64,000 bases of DNA from CALECP01 sp964389925 (lineage in GTDB: Bacteria > Chloroflexota > Anaerolineae > Promineifilales > Promineifilaceae): assembly GCA_964389925.1 (NCBI GenBank), contig CAYMGE010000015.1, forward strand, positions 17,508 to 81,507, in the 5' to 3' direction. The translations under genes and the position numbers were made by a program. Below, in pieces: positions 63,924 to 64,000 of the stretch; position 1 is the first letter of the stretch; each line of letters opens with the position of its first letter. The notes below the pieces were generated by a model that did not search any database, had not been told where the DNA came from, and was given only the letters and a program-made list of their open reading frames with translations.

Positions 63924-64000
63924 ATGGTCATGCTGCCACAAGTTGTAAAAAAGAAGGGTCGCGCAAAAGAGCAGAGAACACGAGGCGCAAAGAAGCAGAG
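63924..64000 (+). CDS. possible start of next gene (cut by window edge)
   Basis: An ATG at 63924, with AGGTG eight bases upstream and only 10 bp after the methyltransferase stop codon, opens a frame that runs off the window. The visible residues are very basic (VVKKKGRAKEQRTRGAKK). It might encode a partner of the methyltransferase, but 25 codons are too few to judge. Confidence 0.3.
   Translation, partial: MVMLPQVVKKKGRAKEQRTRGAKKQ

Overview
The window looks like chromosome of a mesophilic Chloroflexota bacterium (Anaerolineae, Caldilineae or Ardenticatenia-like). This is inferred from gene style, not from a marker tree. The signs are secreted or anchored proteins with long TPT/TP linkers, beta-propeller and CSLREA beta-helix surface proteins, bacterial housekeeping genes (aspS, prfA, plsX, fabF, ftsZ, recJ, miaA, def), a PRC-barrel protein, TET-type M42 peptidases, and about 50% GC. 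I saw no tRNA or rRNA gene.

Layout: 1-2512 is the 3' part of an unrecognised gene and aspS. 2513-4750 is a CRISPR array with 15 repeats, no cas genes in view, and non-coding flanks. 4750-17564 holds a flavin reductase, a LiaF/toast-rack protein, a minus-strand trio (CpXC protein, DUF2344 protein, phosphodiester glycosidase lipoprotein), a propeller lipoprotein, prfA, a PRC-barrel protein, an acyl-CoA dehydrogenase and a proteasome-like Ntn-hydrolase homologue. 17676-23629 is the plsX-fabF pair, a small HTH gene, ftsZ and recJ. 23846-29396 is an assimilatory sulfate-reduction operon (sulfite reductase, unknown, TrpD-like, cysH, siroheme synthase) behind a structured leader with a terminator. 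29518-35386 is an accessory zone: a type II-like restriction-modification pair, pepT, a broken hsdS, and what looks like an integron relic (rmuC plus attC-like site, and a divergent IntI fragment). 35424-38591 is three tandem M42 peptidases. 38622-45140 is surface and membrane proteins. 45141-51979 is a prolyl oligopeptidase, a higBA module, two glycosyltransferases, miaA and an ornithine-cyclodeaminase-like enzyme. 52039-59171 is large exported or membrane proteins, including an SBP3-SBP5 fusion, a PKD-CAP protein and a cNMP/PH membrane protein. 59380-63913 is def, an Ldh-family dehydrogenase, a DEAD-box helicase and a HEAT-repeat DNA methyltransferase.

The most striking signal is not a gene. 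The 8-bp palindrome TCGGCCGA occurs about 71 times outside the CRISPR array, where chance predicts about one, and once more inside every CRISPR repeat. At these sites the local strand composition tends to flip: the 40 bases to the left are G-rich and the 40 to the right are C-rich, with the same polarity in plus-strand and minus-strand genes. Both genes of the restriction-modification pair and rmuC lack the motif. This resembles a highly iterated palindrome (as HIP1 in cyanobacteria) combined with a GC-skew switch, which I do not know to be described.
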